Source: an uncultured Metabacillus sp. (GTDB taxonomy: Bacteria > Bacillota > Bacilli > Bacillales > Bacillaceae). From it: a stretch of 64,000 nucleotides of DNA. Shown piece after piece: positions 1 through 8,562 of this stretch. The stretch's first letter is position 1. Every line of letters starts with the position of its first letter. The notes beneath the pieces are model-generated. The model was not told the origin of the DNA. It saw nothing but the letters and a program-made list of their open reading frames with translations, and did not search any database. A program made the translations under genes and the position numbers. The stretch lies in the NCBI RefSeq assembly GCF_947503125.1, contig NZ_CANNCR010000001.1, forward strand, positions 280,553 to 344,552, written 5' to 3'.

Positions 1-683
1 GGGATTCAGCAGAAATGTATGGATTTACAGTTGTTGACCCGCCTTCTGTTGTCTCAACACATATAACAGAAGTGATAAAACAACATGCTTATGAGCTTTT
101 GGGCAGACAGGAGACAAAACAATTAGTGGATCATCTTAAGGAGAATTATCCTATTTTAGTAGAGGAGGTCACACCAACACCACTTGGGATTGGCGACATT
201 CAAAAGGTGCTTGCTAAGCTTTTGAAAGAAAAGGTCTCGATTCGAAATCTCCCAATTATTTTTGAAACATTGGCTGATTTTGGCAAAATGACTTCTGATT
301 CAGAGTTGCTTGGTGAATATGTAAGACAAGCATTAGCTAAACAAATAACAGCTCAATATGTTGATCAAGATCAAATGCTAAAGGTTGTCACATTATCAGG
401 AAGAATTGAGAAAATGATTGCTGATGGTGTACAACAAACAGAACATGGCAATTACTTATCATTAAGCCCTGATGTCTCGCAAGCGATTATTGAAGGAATC
501 GCCAAAGAGGTTGAAAAACTTTCACTGCAGCAGCAAACACCTATTGTCCTATGTTCCCCTGCAGTAAGGATGTATGTAAGACAGCTTACAGACCGCTATT
601 TTTCACAAGTGCCAATTTTATCTTATAACGAATTGGAATCAAATGTAGAAGTTCAAAGTGTTGGGGTGGTGAATATTGAATGA
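1..683 (+). CDS. flhA: Flagellar export apparatus protein FlhA, C-terminal part (5' end outside window)
   Basis: FlhA is the large membrane protein of the flagellar type III export gate; its cytoplasmic C-terminal domain docks export substrates and chaperones. The frame is open from base 3, so the gene enters from the left edge. What remains (about 227 residues) is cytoplasmic only, with the family-typical stretches YGFTVVDPPSVVSTH, ELLGRQETKQL and the RNLPIIFETLADF segment. The stop overlaps the flhF start by 4 bases (ATGA), which implies translational coupling inside the fla/che operon. The identity is firm; the membrane half cannot be judged. Confidence 0.95.
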   Translation, partial: DSAEMYGFTVVDPPSVVSTHITEVIKQHAYELLGRQETKQLVDHLKENYPILVEEVTPTPLGIGDIQKVLAKLLKEKVSIRNLPIIFETLADFGKMTSDSELLGEYVRQALAKQITAQYVDQDQMLKVVTLSGRIEKMIADGVQQTEHGNYLSLSPDVSQAIIEGIAKEVEKLSLQQQTPIVLCSPAVRMYVRQLTDRYFSQVPILSYNELESNVEVQSVGVVNIE

Positions 684-1819
684 AGGTAAAGAAATATGTT
701 GCTTCATCAATGCAGGAAGCAATGAATCAGATTCGTTCTGAAATGGGCAATGACGCTGTTATTTTAAATTCAAAAGTAACGCAATCAGGCGGGTTTTTAG
801 GGCTTTTTTCAAAAAAAAACATTGAAGTTATAGCGGCTATTGACCCTGAAATATCACAACAACTTGTAGGAAAGACGAAGCATGTTCGTAACGCTGCTGC
901 TTTTGAAACGCCAAAGAGGGAGGCTGCGACTGATAATGAACCGCTTGTGAAAGAACAAAATCAGCAGTTATTGGATGAAATCCAACAGTTAAAGGGGTTA
1001 ATTCAGTCCTTTTCTACTGATAAAAAAAGTGAATTTTATCCTGAACCGCTCAGAATGATACTAAAAGAAATGACAAAACAAGAGGTTCACGCTTCTTTAC
1101 GAGGGAGGGTGATATCAAAGCTAATAGAGTATTGGCATAGTGAAAATGGAGATGTAACTTTTGAACAGCTTAGAGAAAAAGAAGCAGAACTCTTCAAAAA
1201 TGAACTTGAGGGAATAGAGTTTGGCGGCATCTCTTTTCAAAAGAAATATATAAATGTAATCGGTCCAACGGGTGTTGGGAAAACAACAACCTTAGCAAAA
1301 TTAGCTGCAGAATGTGTATTGGAGAAGAAAAAAAGTGTAGCTTTTATCACAACAGACACATACCGTATTGCAGCAATAGATCAGTTAAAGACTTATGCAA
1401 ATATTTTAAAAGTACCGATTGAGGTTTGCTATAACATAGATGATTTTATTGCTGCGAAAAAAAAGCTTGATCAGTATGATTTTATTTTTATTGATACTGC
1501 TGGTCGAAACTTTTTAGAGTCCCAATATGTTAAGGATCTCCAGAAAATCATAGATTTTAATCATGAAATTGAAACATTTCTCGTTTTAGCTGCTACTGCA
1601 AAACCAGTAGATATGCTCGCTGTTTATGAGCAATTCTCAGTAATTCCAATAGATAAGCTTATCTTTACAAAGTTGGATGAAACATCAACAAGAGGCCCTT
1701 TGCTTGATGTGATCATGAAAACAAATTTGGGAATAGCCTATACTACACATGGTCAAAATGTGCCCGATGATATCGAAGAAGCAACAAGAGAACGGATAGT
1801 CGAACAGATATTGAGGTAA
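680..1819 (+). CDS. flhF: Flagellar SRP-type GTPase FlhF
   Basis: FlhF is a membrane-associated GTPase related to Ffh and FtsY that sets flagellar position and number together with FlhG. The 379-residue protein starts with the short conserved MKVKKYVASSMQEAM segment, has a variable basic/acidic linker, and then the NG domain: P-loop GPTGVGKTTT at about residues 195-204, the TTDTYRIAAIDQLKTYA element and DTAGR further on. Length fits the family. It overlaps flhA by 4 bases and is followed 6 bases later by flhG, its ATPase partner. Confidence 0.95.
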   Translation: MKVKKYVASSMQEAMNQIRSEMGNDAVILNSKVTQSGGFLGLFSKKNIEVIAAIDPEISQQLVGKTKHVRNAAAFETPKREAATDNEPLVKEQNQQLLDEIQQLKGLIQSFSTDKKSEFYPEPLRMILKEMTKQEVHASLRGRVISKLIEYWHSENGDVTFEQLREKEAELFKNELEGIEFGGISFQKKYINVIGPTGVGKTTTLAKLAAECVLEKKKSVAFITTDTYRIAAIDQLKTYANILKVPIEVCYNIDDFIAAKKKLDQYDFIFIDTAGRNFLESQYVKDLQKIIDFNHEIETFLVLAATAKPVDMLAVYEQFSVIPIDKLIFTKLDETSTRGPLLDVIMKTNLGIAYTTHGQNVPDDIEEATRERIVEQILR

Positions 1820-1825
1820 AGGAAT

Positions 1826-2692
1826 ATGGGAAACGATCAAGCTGATAAATTAAGAGAGCGCCTGAACGCTTTTCATACAAAATCGAAATCAATAGCAGTA
1901 ATGAGCGGGAAAGGAGGAGTCGGAAAGTCTAACTTTTCCTTGAATTTTTCCTTAGCTTTACAAAATGTACATAAAAAAGTTTTATTGTGTGATTTAGATA
2001 TCGGTATGGGGAATATCGAAATTCTTATGGGGGAAAGCTCAACATTCACAATCGTTGATTTTTTTGAAAAGAATCTTTCTTTAAAAGAAACCATCTCAAC
2101 ATCGGTAATTGGGTTGGATTATCTTTCTGGGGGAACCGGATTAGGGACCATATTTCGAATGAATGACAGGAAATTTCAGCGATTTTTAAGAGAATTAGAG
2201 CAAATAATGAAAGAATATGATTTTATTATTTTTGATATGGGTGCTGGAATCTCTGAAGACAGCTTACTTTTTTTACTTTCAGTAGATGAAATAATTGTGA
2301 TAACCACCCCGGAACCTACCGCACTGACAGATGCATATGCAGCAATAAAACATGTTTGTATCAATCATGATTCAACTGCCTTTTCAATTGTTGTTAATCG
2401 TGCTCTAAATCACAGTACAGGGGCTGCTGCATTTAGTAGACTTCAACAAACAATGTCACAGTTTCTTAAGCGTGAGGCTTCATTATTAGGAATCATTCCA
2501 GATGATTCTGCAATCCTGAAAGCCGTAATTGCTCAAAAACCTTTTATTGTCTATCAGCCAAGCTCACAAGCTAGTAAGGTGATTAGTAAAATGTCAAAGG
2601 AATATTTAAAGAATCAAACGTTCATTTTTACGGAAGCTGAACAAGCACCTTTTATTTCAAAGCTTAAAAGTTTCTTCGTGAGAGGGAGGTAA
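1826..2692 (+). CDS. flhG: MinD-like flagellar placement ATPase FlhG (YlxH)
   Basis: FlhG is a ParA/MinD-family ATPase that stimulates FlhF GTP hydrolysis and helps pattern flagella. Visible features are an N-terminal NDQADKLRERL segment that fits the DQAxxLR activator motif through which FlhG acts on FlhF, the deviant Walker A GKGGVGKS (residues 28-35), a CDLDIGMGN switch region and FDMGAG as Walker B. The 288-residue length is normal. The basic, hydrophobic C-terminus would suit membrane association. It sits between flhF and cheB, as in B. subtilis. Confidence 0.94.
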   Translation: MGNDQADKLRERLNAFHTKSKSIAVMSGKGGVGKSNFSLNFSLALQNVHKKVLLCDLDIGMGNIEILMGESSTFTIVDFFEKNLSLKETISTSVIGLDYLSGGTGLGTIFRMNDRKFQRFLRELEQIMKEYDFIIFDMGAGISEDSLLFLLSVDEIIVITTPEPTALTDAYAAIKHVCINHDSTAFSIVVNRALNHSTGAAAFSRLQQTMSQFLKREASLLGIIPDDSAILKAVIAQKPFIVYQPSSQASKVISKMSKEYLKNQTFIFTEAEQAPFISKLKSFFVRGR

Positions 2693-2697
2693 AGGGA

Positions 2698-3792
2698 GTG
2701 GGGAAAATTCGCGTCCTTGTCGTAGATGATTCAGCCTTCATGAGAAAATTAATTCCTGATTTACTTTCCGAAGAAGAAAAGATTGAAGTGATAGGAACTG
2801 CGAGAAATGGTCAAGATGCAGTAAAGAAAGTTGAATTATTAAATCCTGATGTTATTACGATGGATGTTGAAATGCCCATAATGAATGGACTTGAGGCATT
2901 AAAGAAGATCATGAAACAATTTCCGAAGCCTGTTATTATGTTGTCCAGCACCACAAAAGAAGGTGCCCAAAATGCGATTTTATCATTGCAAGATGGAGCA
3001 TTTGATTTTATCGCAAAGCCTTCTGGAGCCATTTCATTAGATTTATATAAAGTGAAGGAAGAGCTAATCAAAAAAGTGCTGCTTGCTAAGTCTGCTAACA
3101 TTGGGAAATTACAAAGGAATCCAAATATAAAAAATAGTATCAACAAGGAAAAAAGATATAGTAAAATAGACTCGCATTTTAATAATCGACAACTTTACAT
3201 TCCGAAATCGAATTCCTTGAAATCAATTGTTTGTATAGGAACCTCTACAGGGGGACCAAGAGCCTTGCAGCAAGTTTTGCCAAAATTACCAGCTGACATT
3301 GATGTGCCGATTTTTATTGTCCAGCATATGCCGTCTGGTTTTACGGAATCACTTGCAAACCGGCTTAACTCGATTTCGAGGATTATAGTAAAAGAAGCCA
3401 GGCATGGTGAAGAGGTAAAAAAAGGAGTAGCTTATATCGCCCCAGGAGGTTCTCATCTTAAGGTCCAAAAATCCGGCAATTCTTTAAAGGTGATTCTGGA
3501 TAAAACGGATCCACGGAACGGTCATCGGCCTTCTGTTGATGAGTTATTTGAAGCATTAAGTGAACTACCTGATTATCGGAAAATTGCCGTTATTCTCACT
3601 GGCATGGGCTCTGATGGGACGGAAGGACTAAAAAAGCTTAAATTATCAGGTGCTGTAAATGCCATTACAGAATCAGAACAATCTTCCATCGTTTTTGGGA
3701 TGCCTAAATCAGCGCAAAAAACGAACTTAGTTGATAAAGTAGAACATTTAGATAATATCGCAGCTTCTATCATGGAGTTTATTCGAAAATAA
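2698..3792 (+). CDS. cheB: Chemotaxis response regulator protein-glutamate methylesterase CheB
   Basis: CheB demethylates and deamidates receptor glutamyl and glutaminyl residues during adaptation. The 364-residue protein has an N-terminal receiver domain (acidic pair D10/D11, phospho-acceptor D56 in MDVEMPIMNG), a linker of about 50 residues, and a C-terminal esterase domain with the GTSTGGP serine motif, the IVQHMPSGFT histidine motif and the TGMGSDG aspartate loop. The start is GTG (protein MGKIRVLVVDDSAFM) after a GAGGGAGGTAAAGGGAG ribosome site. The 14-base gap to cheA is compatible with coupling. Confidence 0.95.
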   Translation: MGKIRVLVVDDSAFMRKLIPDLLSEEEKIEVIGTARNGQDAVKKVELLNPDVITMDVEMPIMNGLEALKKIMKQFPKPVIMLSSTTKEGAQNAILSLQDGAFDFIAKPSGAISLDLYKVKEELIKKVLLAKSANIGKLQRNPNIKNSINKEKRYSKIDSHFNNRQLYIPKSNSLKSIVCIGTSTGGPRALQQVLPKLPADIDVPIFIVQHMPSGFTESLANRLNSISRIIVKEARHGEEVKKGVAYIAPGGSHLKVQKSGNSLKVILDKTDPRNGHRPSVDELFEALSELPDYRKIAVILTGMGSDGTEGLKKLKLSGAVNAITESEQSSIVFGMPKSAQKTNLVDKVEHLDNIAASIMEFIRK

Positions 3793-3806
3793 GAGGTGTT
3801 GTCCGA

Positions 3807-5849
3807 ATGGATATGAATCAATACTTAGAAGTTTTTATTGAAGAAAGTAAAGAGCATTTACAATCATGTAATGAAAAATTACTAGATTTAGAGAAAAATC
3901 CTAATGATCTATCTATTGTCAATGAAATTTTTCGTTCAGCTCATACGTTAAAAGGAATGAGTGCAACGATGGGGTATGAAGATATAGCAAATTTAACCCA
4001 TCAAATGGAAAATGTATTAGATGCAATTAGAAGCGAAAAGCTTTTTGTGACATCTTCCCTGTTTGATCCCGTTTTTGCCTCTTTAGATGCCCTTGAGGAA
4101 ATGGTTTTTTCTATTGCAGCAGGTGGTGATGGTAAAAAGAACGTATCTGCTATTGTTGAGATGCTAAAAGCAATCGAACATGGTGAAATTAGTCAAAATC
4201 CGGCCAATCCTGATCAAACCGGCAATGAAGATAAGAAACAAGCAATCGATGAATATGATGAGTTTGAATATACAGTTATTAAGCAGTCAAAAGAACAAGG
4301 CTTTAGCGCCTATGAATTGACGGTTTCTCTTCGTGAGGATTGTTTATTAAAGGGTGCAAGAGTTTTTATGGTATTTGAAATTTTAGAACAAATTGGTGAA
4401 GTGATCAAGGCCGTTCCAGCTGTAGAGCTTTTAGAAGAGGAAAAATTTGATTCCAAATTTACTGTGGCCATTATTTCAAAAGAACCAAGTGATGTAATTA
4501 AAGAAAAAATTATGAAGGTATCTGAAATTGAAGCGGTGTTTGTACAAATAATAGACCCCGACAATGCAAATAGCTCCCTAGAAACAAAGTCAACTCCTGG
4601 TACAGTCCAGAGCGGAGAGAATGTGAGAAAAAGGGAAGAAAAAGATGAACAGGACAAGGAAACCAATTTGCAAAAGGCGAAAAAACAGGTTGCTGCAACA
4701 AGTAGCAAAACGATTCGCGTTAATATTGAGCGTTTAGACATCTTAATGAATCTTTTTGAAGAGCTTGTGATTGACCGTGGCAGATTAGAACAGATTTCAA
4801 AGGATTTAAATAATAGTGAACTTGATGAAACGGTTGAAAGGATGTCGAGGATTTCCGGAGATCTTCAAACCATTATTTTGAATATGCGGATGGTACCGGT
4901 CGAAACAGTTTTTAATCGTTTCCCTCGGATGATTCGTCAGCTTGCAAAGGATCTAAATAAAAAGATAAACCTGAAAATTATCGGTGCAGATACAGAATTG
5001 GATCGAACTGTCATTGATGAAATTGGCGATCCGCTTGTGCATTTATTACGAAATGCGATTGATCATGGCATAGAAATGCCCCAAGTTAGGTTGGAAAATG
5101 GGAAACCAGAGGAAGGAAACGTTAGTTTACGAGCATACCATAGCGGAAATTATGTATTCATCGAGATTGAGGATGATGGTGGTGGTATTAATCGTGAACA
5201 AGTTTTACAAAAGGCGATTGAGCGAGGAGTTGTTACAGAGCAATCAGCTGCAGCCTTAACTGATAAACAAGTGTATGAGCTTATATTCTCATCAGGTTTT
5301 TCAACTGCAGAACAAATTTCTGATATATCCGGTCGAGGTGTAGGACTTGATGTGGTAAAAAGTACGATCGAATCACTCGGAGGCTCAATCTCAATCGATG
5401 CAGAACAAGGAAAAGGCTCGTTATTCTCTATTCAACTACCACTCACTTTATCGATTATCTCAGTAATGCTTGTTGAATTACAAAAGGAGAAATACGCCAT
5501 TCCGCTTTCCTCAATTATTGAAACAGCGGTTATAAAAAATGAAGATATCCTTCATGCCCATAATCAAATGGTTATTGATTACCGTGGCAAAATTGTACCT
5601 TTATTATTTTTGACAGAGATCTTTGAAGTACCGGTAGAAAAAGTGAATGAAGACTATGTTTCTATAATAATTGTACGAAAAGGGGAAAAAATGGCGGCAC
5701 TTGTTGTTGATTCCTTTATTGGTCAACAAGAAGTCGTTCTAAAATCACTTGGAAACTATTTAACTTCCGTTTTTGCAATCTCTGGTGCAACAATATTAGG
5801 AGATGGACAAGTTGCTCTAATTATTGATTGTAATGCTTTAATTAAGTGA
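3807..5849 (+). CDS. cheA: Chemotaxis histidine kinase CheA
   Basis: CheA autophosphorylates in response to chemoreceptors and passes phosphate to CheY and CheB. Domains in order over 680 residues: P1 Hpt domain with phospho-site H46 in RSAHTLKGM; P2 docking domain (about 145-250); a charged linker (about 255-300) rich in Glu and Lys; P3 dimerisation; P4 HATPase with HLLRNAIDHGIE (N box), EDDGGGI (G1) and GRGVGLDVVK (G2); and P5, the CheW-like C-terminus. The length is usual. Unlike the tight spacing elsewhere in this operon, 233 bases of structured repeat DNA separate it from cheW. Confidence 0.96.
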   Translation: MDMNQYLEVFIEESKEHLQSCNEKLLDLEKNPNDLSIVNEIFRSAHTLKGMSATMGYEDIANLTHQMENVLDAIRSEKLFVTSSLFDPVFASLDALEEMVFSIAAGGDGKKNVSAIVEMLKAIEHGEISQNPANPDQTGNEDKKQAIDEYDEFEYTVIKQSKEQGFSAYELTVSLREDCLLKGARVFMVFEILEQIGEVIKAVPAVELLEEEKFDSKFTVAIISKEPSDVIKEKIMKVSEIEAVFVQIIDPDNANSSLETKSTPGTVQSGENVRKREEKDEQDKETNLQKAKKQVAATSSKTIRVNIERLDILMNLFEELVIDRGRLEQISKDLNNSELDETVERMSRISGDLQTIILNMRMVPVETVFNRFPRMIRQLAKDLNKKINLKIIGADTELDRTVIDEIGDPLVHLLRNAIDHGIEMPQVRLENGKPEEGNVSLRAYHSGNYVFIEIEDDGGGINREQVLQKAIERGVVTEQSAAALTDKQVYELIFSSGFSTAEQISDISGRGVGLDVVKSTIESLGGSISIDAEQGKGSLFSIQLPLTLSIISVMLVELQKEKYAIPLSSIIETAVIKNEDILHAHNQMVIDYRGKIVPLLFLTEIFEVPVEKVNEDYVSIIIVRKGEKMAALVVDSFIGQQEVVLKSLGNYLTSVFAISGATILGDGQVALIIDCNALIK

Positions 5850-5854
5850 GACTT

Positions 5855-6045
5855 CCATCAGTGGGTGTTTTCTTCATCCCCACTGATGGTTCTCGAGACT
5901 TATTACGCTTAAACCGCCACATCATGTGGCTTCGCCTGACTTGGACATCCTGTCCTTCGTCGGATCTTTACGGGCAGTTATTCCCAACTTATTTCTTAGC
6001 TTTTCTTGAATCTTGAAGAGGGAATTTTGCTGCCCGTTAAGATGG
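5855..6045. repeat. Structured intergenic repeat block between cheA and cheW
   Basis: The cheA-cheW gap holds four strong inverted repeats: CCATCAGTGGG / CCCACTGATGG (5855-5889), GCCACATCATGTGGC (5916-5930), GGACATCCTGTCC (5943-5955), and a long stem with arms at 5964-5977 and 6030-6043 (one mismatch) plus TTCCC/GGGAA inside it. Two of the loops read AUCAU and AUCCU, which weakly recalls the RUCCU loops described for the Bacillaceae-1 RNA motif; that link is unproven. The first hairpin lies just after the cheA stop but lacks a U-run. Parts recur at 23382-23467 in opposite orientation, so I call it a mobile-type repeat. Confidence 0.7.
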
Positions 6046-6082
6046 CTAAAATAGAGGAAATGCTCGGGAAGGGGTATATCAT

Positions 6083-6544
6083 ATGAGTGAATTCATATCG
6101 GATAACATAAAAATCATCGTGTTTCAGTTAAAAGATGAGGAATATGGTATTCCTGTGCAACAAGTTCGATCAATTGAAAAGTTTCAACAAATTACTAGAG
6201 TTCCTAGAACAGCTCCTTATATTAAAGGGGTTATTAACTTAAGAGGTGTAGTGACACCAATAATTGACTTACGTAATCGCTTTGGTTTTGAAGAGCTTTC
6301 TACTGATGAAAGCACCCGTATAATTATTGTTTCAAAGGATGATAAGGAAGTCGGATTTATAGTTGACGCTGCAAACGATGTAATTGATATTGATTCTGAC
6401 CTTATCGAACCTGCACCTGAAGTAGTGGGTGCCGTCCATGAAAAATATATTCAAGGTGTGGCTAAGCTTGAAAAACGTCTGATCGTCATGATTGATTTAG
6501 ACGAGATTTTAGAGATGGAACGAGAACCCCACATGCTTATGTAG
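6083..6544 (+). CDS. cheW: Chemotaxis coupling protein CheW
   Basis: CheW bridges receptors and CheA in the signalling array. The 153 residues form a single CheW (SH3-like) domain with EYGIPVQQVRSIEK, the highly typical PYIKGVINLRGVVTPIIDLR core and a DLDEIL C-terminus. The start ATG at 6083 follows GGAAGGGG at a normal distance. Its own leader is the repeat block that follows cheA, so its expression may depend on read-through of those hairpins. It runs straight into cheC (GTG on the base after the cheW stop). Confidence 0.96.
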   Translation: MSEFISDNIKIIVFQLKDEEYGIPVQQVRSIEKFQQITRVPRTAPYIKGVINLRGVVTPIIDLRNRFGFEELSTDESTRIIIVSKDDKEVGFIVDAANDVIDIDSDLIEPAPEVVGAVHEKYIQGVAKLEKRLIVMIDLDEILEMEREPHMLM

Positions 6545-7195
6545 GTGCAGAATATGGAATATGTAAATCTTCTTTCTAATAAACATCTAGATGTATTAAA
6601 AGAGGTTGGTAATATCGGGGCCGGTCACTCGGCTACTGCACTTTCAAAGTTGCTAAATAAAAAAATTGACATGATGGTTCCTCATGTAAAGGTAGTCTCT
6701 TTCAAAGAATTAACGGAATGGCTTGGCGGTCCGGAGGTTGTGATTGCAAGTGTGTATTTGCGAATTGAAGGAGACATACCGGGGTCATTATTTTTTGTTC
6801 TTAGTATTTAACAAGCTGAACGTTTTATTGGTCAATTAATCGGGGATTCCACTTTTACATTAAAGGAGCCATTTTATAATGAAATAGGATTATCAGCATT
6901 TCAGGAACTAGGGAATATTTTAACCGGATCCTACCTTTCATCCTTGGCTGACCTCACAGATTTACATCTTTATCCTTCTGTTCCTGCTTTATCATTCGAT
7001 ATGTTTGGTGCAGTGATCAGTCATGGCTTATTGGAATTATCCGATATTGGTGATTATGCAATCATTATCGATACAGTTATAAAAGAAGAAGATCAGCAGA
7101 AGTTTGATACCGTAAAGGGTCATTTTTTTCTTTTGCCTGATCCAAGCTCGTTTAACAAGCTTTTTAAGGCACTAGGTGTAAATGATGAAGACTGA
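6545..7195 (+). pseudogene. cheC: CheY-P phosphatase CheC, interrupted by an in-frame stop
   Basis: CheC dephosphorylates CheY-P and, with CheD, drives adaptation in B. subtilis-type chemotaxis. The frame from GTG 6545 (or ATG 6554) encodes MEYVNLLSNKHLDVLKEVGN and the first active-site helix, then meets TAA at 6809-6811 after residue 88. The same frame continues without a shift (QAERFIGQLIGD, the second active-site helix ELGNILTG) to TGA 7193-7195, about 216 residues in all, the usual CheC length. So a single base change, probably GAA to TAA, divides the gene. It could be a true nonsense allele, a sequencing error or a read-through site. cheD starts inside its 3' end. Confidence 0.85.
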
Positions 7196-7685
7196 TTCCT
7201 TTGAAATAATAAAAGTTGGTATTGCTGATCTAAACGTGGTAAAGGCTCCTAATCGTATCAGAACATCTGGTTTAGGATCTTGTGTAGGGTTGGTTTTATT
7301 TGACAAAATAAATGATGTTGCAGGATTGGCACATATTATGCTGCCAGATTCTTCGCTTGCAAATAAAGGGATATTCAATCATGCGAAATATGCTGATACT
7401 GCTATACCGCAGCTAATTAATCGTTTAGTAGCAGCTGGTGCGAAAAGCAGGTCGCTGCAAGCCAAAATGGCGGGCGGTGCTCAAATGTTTCATTTTCAAT
7501 CAGTCAGTGACATGATGAGGATCGGGCCAAGAAATGTAGAGGCCATCATCGACGTGTTGAACTTATTTCATATTACCCTTATAAGTTCGGATGTTGGTGG
7601 TAATAGTGGAAGAACCATTGAATTTGATCCAAAAACATGTGAACTTACCATACGAACAGTAAATCAAGGTACAAAAGTGATTTGA
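7182..7685 (+). CDS. cheD: Chemoreceptor glutamine deamidase CheD
   Basis: CheD deamidates receptor glutamines and is also a CheC-binding partner that raises CheC phosphatase activity. The 167-residue protein has the catalytic cysteine in RTSGLGSCVG, the histidine in GLAHIMLPDS and the conserved KMAGGAQMF and GRTIEFDPKT stretches. It overlaps the cheC reading frame by 14 bases; the start is 7182 or the adjacent ATG at 7185. Because cheC is broken, CheD may act here only on receptors. The gene itself looks intact. Confidence 0.94.
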   Translation: MMKTDSFEIIKVGIADLNVVKAPNRIRTSGLGSCVGLVLFDKINDVAGLAHIMLPDSSLANKGIFNHAKYADTAIPQLINRLVAAGAKSRSLQAKMAGGAQMFHFQSVSDMMRIGPRNVEAIIDVLNLFHITLISSDVGGNSGRTIEFDPKTCELTIRTVNQGTKVI

Positions 7686-7689
7686 TTAG

Positions 7690-7711
7690 AAGAGTTTGGC
7701 CTTAAACTCTT
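7690..7711 (+). promoter_or_regulatory. Short hairpin between cheD and sigD
   Basis: AAGAGTTT and AAACTCTT form a perfect 8-bp stem with a 6-base loop, centred between the cheD stop and the sigD ribosome site. There is no U-run, so it is a weak terminator at best. It may pause transcription or affect mRNA stability just before the sigma-D gene. Function is inferred only. Confidence 0.4.
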
Positions 7712-7727
7712 GCTAAGGGGGATCTAA

Positions 7728-8495
7728 ATGACACAATTAACAATAACAGACGAACAAGCAATATGGCAAAGATGGATAAGTGTACGTGACTCACATGCAG
7801 GAGATATCCTCATTAAACGGTACATGCCCCTTGTTTCTTATCATGTACAAAGAATTTCTGTAGGACTTCCAAAAAACGTGAATAAAGATGATTTAATGAG
7901 CTTAGGCTTATTTGGTTTATATGATGCATTAGAAAAATTTGATCCAAATCGTGATTTGAAATTTGATACATATGCTTCCTTCAGAGTAAGAGGAGCCATT
8001 ATTGATGGACTGAGAAAAGAAGATTGGTTACCGCGCAGCACAAGGGAAAAAGCAAAGCGAGTGGAAGCTGCCATTGAAAAATTGGAGCAAAAGCATCTTC
8101 GTAATGTTACCTCAAAAGAAATTGCCTCTGAACTGGGTCTTTCTGAAAGCGAGGTAATAACTGTTATGAATGAAGGATTTTTTGCTAATGTACTCTCAAT
8201 TGATGATCAGCTATTTGACCAGGATGATGGAGAGGGCATTGGATTTACCATTAAGGATGAACAGCAGCCAAGTCCAGAAGAAATGATTTTAAAAGATGAA
8301 CTTATCTGCCAATTAGCTGAAGTGATAAATGAGTTGAGTGAGAAGGAGCAGCTTGTCATTAGCTTTTTTTACAAAGAAGAACTAACGTTAACTGAAATAG
8401 GTCAAGTAATGAACTTATCTACATCAAGAATTTCGCAAATCCATTCAAAGGCATTATTTAAATTAAGAAAAATTTTAGCAAACGTGATTCATTAA
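7728..8495 (+). CDS. sigD: RNA polymerase sigma factor SigD (FliA/sigma-28 family)
   Basis: Sigma-D transcribes late flagellar, chemotaxis and autolysin genes. The 255-residue protein shows region 2 (YMPLVSYHVQRIS through LGLFGLYDALEKFDP and YASFRVRGAIIDGLR, the last diagnostic of FliA-type sigmas), region 3 (VTSKEIASELGLSESEV) and region 4 helix-turn-helix (LTLTEIGQVMNLSTSRISQIHSKAL). The ribosome site AAGGGGG is well placed. It is the penultimate gene of the fla/che operon, a position known in B. subtilis to make its level sensitive to operon read-through. Confidence 0.97.
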   Translation: MTQLTITDEQAIWQRWISVRDSHAGDILIKRYMPLVSYHVQRISVGLPKNVNKDDLMSLGLFGLYDALEKFDPNRDLKFDTYASFRVRGAIIDGLRKEDWLPRSTREKAKRVEAAIEKLEQKHLRNVTSKEIASELGLSESEVITVMNEGFFANVLSIDDQLFDQDDGEGIGFTIKDEQQPSPEEMILKDELICQLAEVINELSEKEQLVISFFYKEELTLTEIGQVMNLSTSRISQIHSKALFKLRKILANVIH

Positions 8496-8562
8496 TATTA
8501 AATAGATTTTAATACCAATCCTTGAAATAGGGTACCGAAGATTATTCCAAGGGAGGTTGAAA

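Noticed and set aside
4310..4741. Minus-strand open frame of 143 residues inside cheA
   Set aside because: It mirrors the CheA linker codons, has low-complexity Ser/Leu/Phe content and no ribosome site; shadow of the real gene.
6944..7195. Separate downstream gene starting at TTG 6944 in the cheC region
   Set aside because: It has no ribosome site and is in the same frame as upstream cheC; the residues before the TTG continue the CheC alignment, so it is the 3' part of a broken gene, not a new one.
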